9,012 nucleotides of DNA from an uncultured Paraglaciecola sp. (GTDB taxonomy: Bacteria > Pseudomonadota > Gammaproteobacteria > Enterobacterales > Alteromonadaceae), in the NCBI GenBank assembly GCA_905479025.1, contig CAJQKX010000691.1:1-9012 (forward strand), read 5' to 3'. Position 1 is the stretch's first letter; every line of letters begins with the position of its first letter. Shown here in pieces: positions 7,788 to 9,012 of this stretch. A program made the translations under genes and the position numbers. Below the pieces are notes generated by a model, which was not told where the DNA came from, did not search any database, and worked only from the letters and a program-made list of their open reading frames with translations.

Positions 7788-8426
7788 ATGCAAGAGAACT
7801 TTGAAATAACGACATTGCAAGAACTTCAACAGCTGGTGGTTACTAGCGAGAAGCAGAGAAAGTCCTTGGAGGATCGATTACACGATCATATTCATCAGTT
7901 TGCTGCAGAGTTTATCCAAAACTCACCGCTGTTATTTATGGCAACTTCGGGTAGTTCTGGCAATGTAGATGTATCACCAAAAGGTGATGCCCCAGGTTTC
8001 GTCAATATCCAGGACAACAAGACGCTCATTGTCCCTGAGAGAATCGGAAACACAGATGCCCGAGGGTTTCGAAACATACTCACGAATAACAGCATTAGTC
8101 TCCTTTTTATCGTGCCAAAAACCAAAGAAGTGTTGCGAGTCAATGGGTTCGCCAGTCTCACTCGTGATCCCGAATTGTTGGGGCGGTTCGTATCCTGTGG
8201 AAAGCCAGCTTTGCTCTGTATCCGTATTGATGTACAAGAATGCTTCTTTCATTGTGCACGAGCTTTCAATCGCTCTCATCTTTGGAATACAGCAAAGTGG
8301 CCTGAGGGGGAGGGTAAGTATTTCCAGCGATATAAATCCAATCAGACGGGCCTTAATGAGCAGGAGTTCAATGATGTGATTCAAAATATGCTTGAGGATC
8401 TTGGTGAGGAGAATGGTGCGTTTTGA
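7788..8426 (+). CDS. FMN-dependent PPOX-type flavoprotein, MSMEG_1061-like
   Basis: A pyridoxamine-5'-phosphate-oxidase-fold (split β-barrel) protein of 212 residues, expected to bind FMN as a dimer in the cytoplasm. Visible family motifs are LLFMATSGSSGNVDVSPKGD (48-67), APGFV, TLIVPERIGN (79-88), FRNILTNN (94-101), LLFIVP followed by LRVNG (116-120), and the C-terminal ECFFHCARAFNRSHLW (151-166), which together resemble the MSMEG_1061 subfamily. These proteins are mostly uncharacterised oxidoreductases, so the reaction is unknown. A near-perfect Shine-Dalgarno AGGAGGT (7777-7783) lies four bases before the ATG and predicts strong translation. The 55-bp gap to the hydrolase gene suggests the same transcript. 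It is not a PdxH enzyme: the length and motifs differ. Confidence 0.85.
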   Translation: MQENFEITTLQELQQLVVTSEKQRKSLEDRLHDHIHQFAAEFIQNSPLLFMATSGSSGNVDVSPKGDAPGFVNIQDNKTLIVPERIGNTDARGFRNILTNNSISLLFIVPKTKEVLRVNGFASLTRDPELLGRFVSCGKPALLCIRIDVQECFFHCARAFNRSHLWNTAKWPEGEGKYFQRYKSNQTGLNEQEFNDVIQNMLEDLGEENGAF

Positions 8427-8530
8427 ATCCACCAGTATCAGCCAGTATCTATTTTTCAATATGGGTTGATTATCATTTTTTTATATGAAAATGACTTTAC
8501 GCAACGAACCAACAATTAATATGTGAGACC

Positions 8531-8550
8531 AGTGCTGATGCACGAGCACT
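8531..8550 (+). terminator. Weak hairpin downstream of the flavoprotein gene
   Basis: AGTGCT (8531-8536) and AGCACT (8545-8550) pair around an 8-base loop and are followed by TTATT. The stem is short and the U tract poor, and it lies 105 bases past the stop. It is the best terminator candidate for the cluster, but only a modest one. Confidence 0.3.
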
Positions 8551-8614
8551 TTATTGATGATACACACCAAACAAACCAGAGGATGTTATGCAGTCTGTCA
8601 TTATTAGCGATCAC

Positions 8615-8781
8615 TTTGAAACTGGGGTCAGATGAAAGTTTTTGAAACTGGGGTCAGATGAAAGTTTTTACAACCTCATGATTTATGGAGTGTTCACTGA
8701 TCTGAGTGCTGCTATAAAAAGAGACCTTCAAAGATATCGTCGTCCTTGAAACCGCGGTCAGATGAAAGTTTTCGAAACCGC
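8615..8781. repeat. 26-bp repeats with core GGGGTCAGATGAAAG, three copies plus a partial
   Basis: Two identical 26-bp units stand head to tail at 8615-8640 and 8641-8666, each containing GAAACTGGGGTCAGATG. A third unit at 8745-8770 differs at three positions (GAAACCGCGGTCAG). A partial fourth follows at 8771-8781 and shares the GAAACCGC variant. The 78 bp between units two and three equals three unit lengths. Each unit has a short AAACT/AGTTT inverted pair. The GGGGTCAG core resembles sequences I recall near REP-associated (Y1) transposases in gammaproteobacteria; no transposase gene is visible here. Confidence 0.75.
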
Positions 8782-8916
8782 AAAAAACGGGTGGGGCAGT
8801 AAATATGGATCAACAGGAACAGGCGCTTTCAATGTTCGCAATGCACGACGGTTGTTAGGGTAATAAAAAATATTGAATTAACTAAAAAGGAATAAACCAT
8901 TTTCAAGGAGAAAAAC

Positions 8917-9012
8917 ATGGAAGATAAATTCGTACTAAAACCCTGTCCACACTGTGGTGGCGAAGCCACTTTAGCCAGTCCTGATCAATGGTCTTATCTA
9001 AGTTGTATTGTG
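8917..9012 (+). CDS. Lar-like (restriction alleviation family) zinc-ribbon protein, 5' part only
   Basis: The 32 visible codons run off the right edge. The start MEDKFVLKPCPHCGG, then WSYLSC, follows the pattern KPCPxCGG...W...C of the Lar/restriction-alleviation zinc-ribbon family: Cys10 and Cys13 form the first zinc knuckle, and Cys30 would begin the second. Such small proteins are common on prophages and genomic islands; the founding Rac prophage member Lar moderates type I restriction, but most homologs are untested. AAGGAG at 8905-8910 lies six bases before the ATG, a good ribosome binding site. It follows the repeats and is probably unrelated to the catabolic cluster. Other small CPxCGG zinc-ribbon proteins remain possible. 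Confidence 0.6.
   Translation, partial: MEDKFVLKPCPHCGGEATLASPDQWSYLSCIV

Larger units (their letters stand above)
8427..8916. other. 490-bp stretch without a convincing gene, carrying repeats and short frame remnants
   Basis: This AT-rich stretch separates the cluster from the next gene. It holds a 10-bp tandem duplication (CCAGTATC at 8432-8439 and 8442-8449), an AT-rich weak stem (TCATTTT 8473-8479 with AAAATGA 8488-8494), a 6-bp hairpin (8531-8550) and the 26-bp repeats from 8615. Three very short frames occur: MQSVIISDHFETGVR (8588-8635), one ending FTDLSAAIKRDLQRYRRP (8678-8749), and MDQQEQALSMFAMHDGC (8805-8858). None can be called a gene. The overall look is of an integration or decay zone. 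Confidence 0.5.

Noticed and set aside
7974..8459. 161-codon frame on the minus strand
   Set aside because: It lies opposite the flavoprotein gene, whose translation has clear family motifs; the minus-strand product shows none.
8615..8781. CRISPR array
   Set aside because: The first two units are directly adjacent with no spacer, only about three copies exist and no cas gene is visible.

Overview
The window looks like chromosomal DNA of a Gram-negative, probably marine or environmental, gammaproteobacterium. I infer this from the GPH-type transporter, the cytoplasmic DPP4-like and CocE-like hydrolases, a β-barrel-like C-terminus at the left edge, and GGGGTCAG-type repeats of a kind I associate with gammaproteobacterial genomes. 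Base composition is moderate and becomes AT-rich between genes. No assignment to genus is possible by eye. All convincing genes lie on the + strand.

Layout: positions 2-25 hold the last codons of an upstream gene ending ...LNVGYQF-stop, which resembles the final strand of an outer-membrane β-barrel (possibly a TonB-dependent receptor). A strong 13-bp hairpin follows at 47-84. Next come a 12-TM GPH/MFS_2 symporter (128-1597), an aldehyde dehydrogenase 12 bp downstream (1610-3142), a cytoplasmic DPP4-like S9 family protein (3256-5664), a CocE/NonD (S15-like) hydrolase (5951-7732) and an FMN-dependent PPOX-type flavoprotein (7788-8426). Bases 8427-8916 carry no convincing gene; they contain a set of 26-bp repeats and fragments of short reading frames. 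At 8917 a new, truncated gene begins that encodes a CPxCGG zinc-ribbon protein of Lar type, a family often found on phages and islands.

Taken together, 128-8426 reads as an uptake-and-breakdown cluster: a possible outer-membrane receptor, an inner-membrane symporter, two peptidase/esterase-fold proteins, an aldehyde oxidiser and a flavoprotein. The substrate is not readable from sequence. An amide-, ester- or peptide-containing small molecule that releases an aldehyde is a reasonable guess.

The most notable points are: (1) the S9 protein keeps the catalytic Asp and His, but the nucleophile Ser motif and the oxyanion Tyr are absent, so it may be a pseudopeptidase like mammalian DPP6/DPP10; (2) a perfect 28-bp palindrome straddles the aldehyde dehydrogenase stop codon; (3) the aldehyde dehydrogenase has intact catalytic residues but lacks the usual WVN and PFGG motifs; (4) the 26-bp repeats at 8615-8781 lie between the cluster and an apparently phage-like gene.
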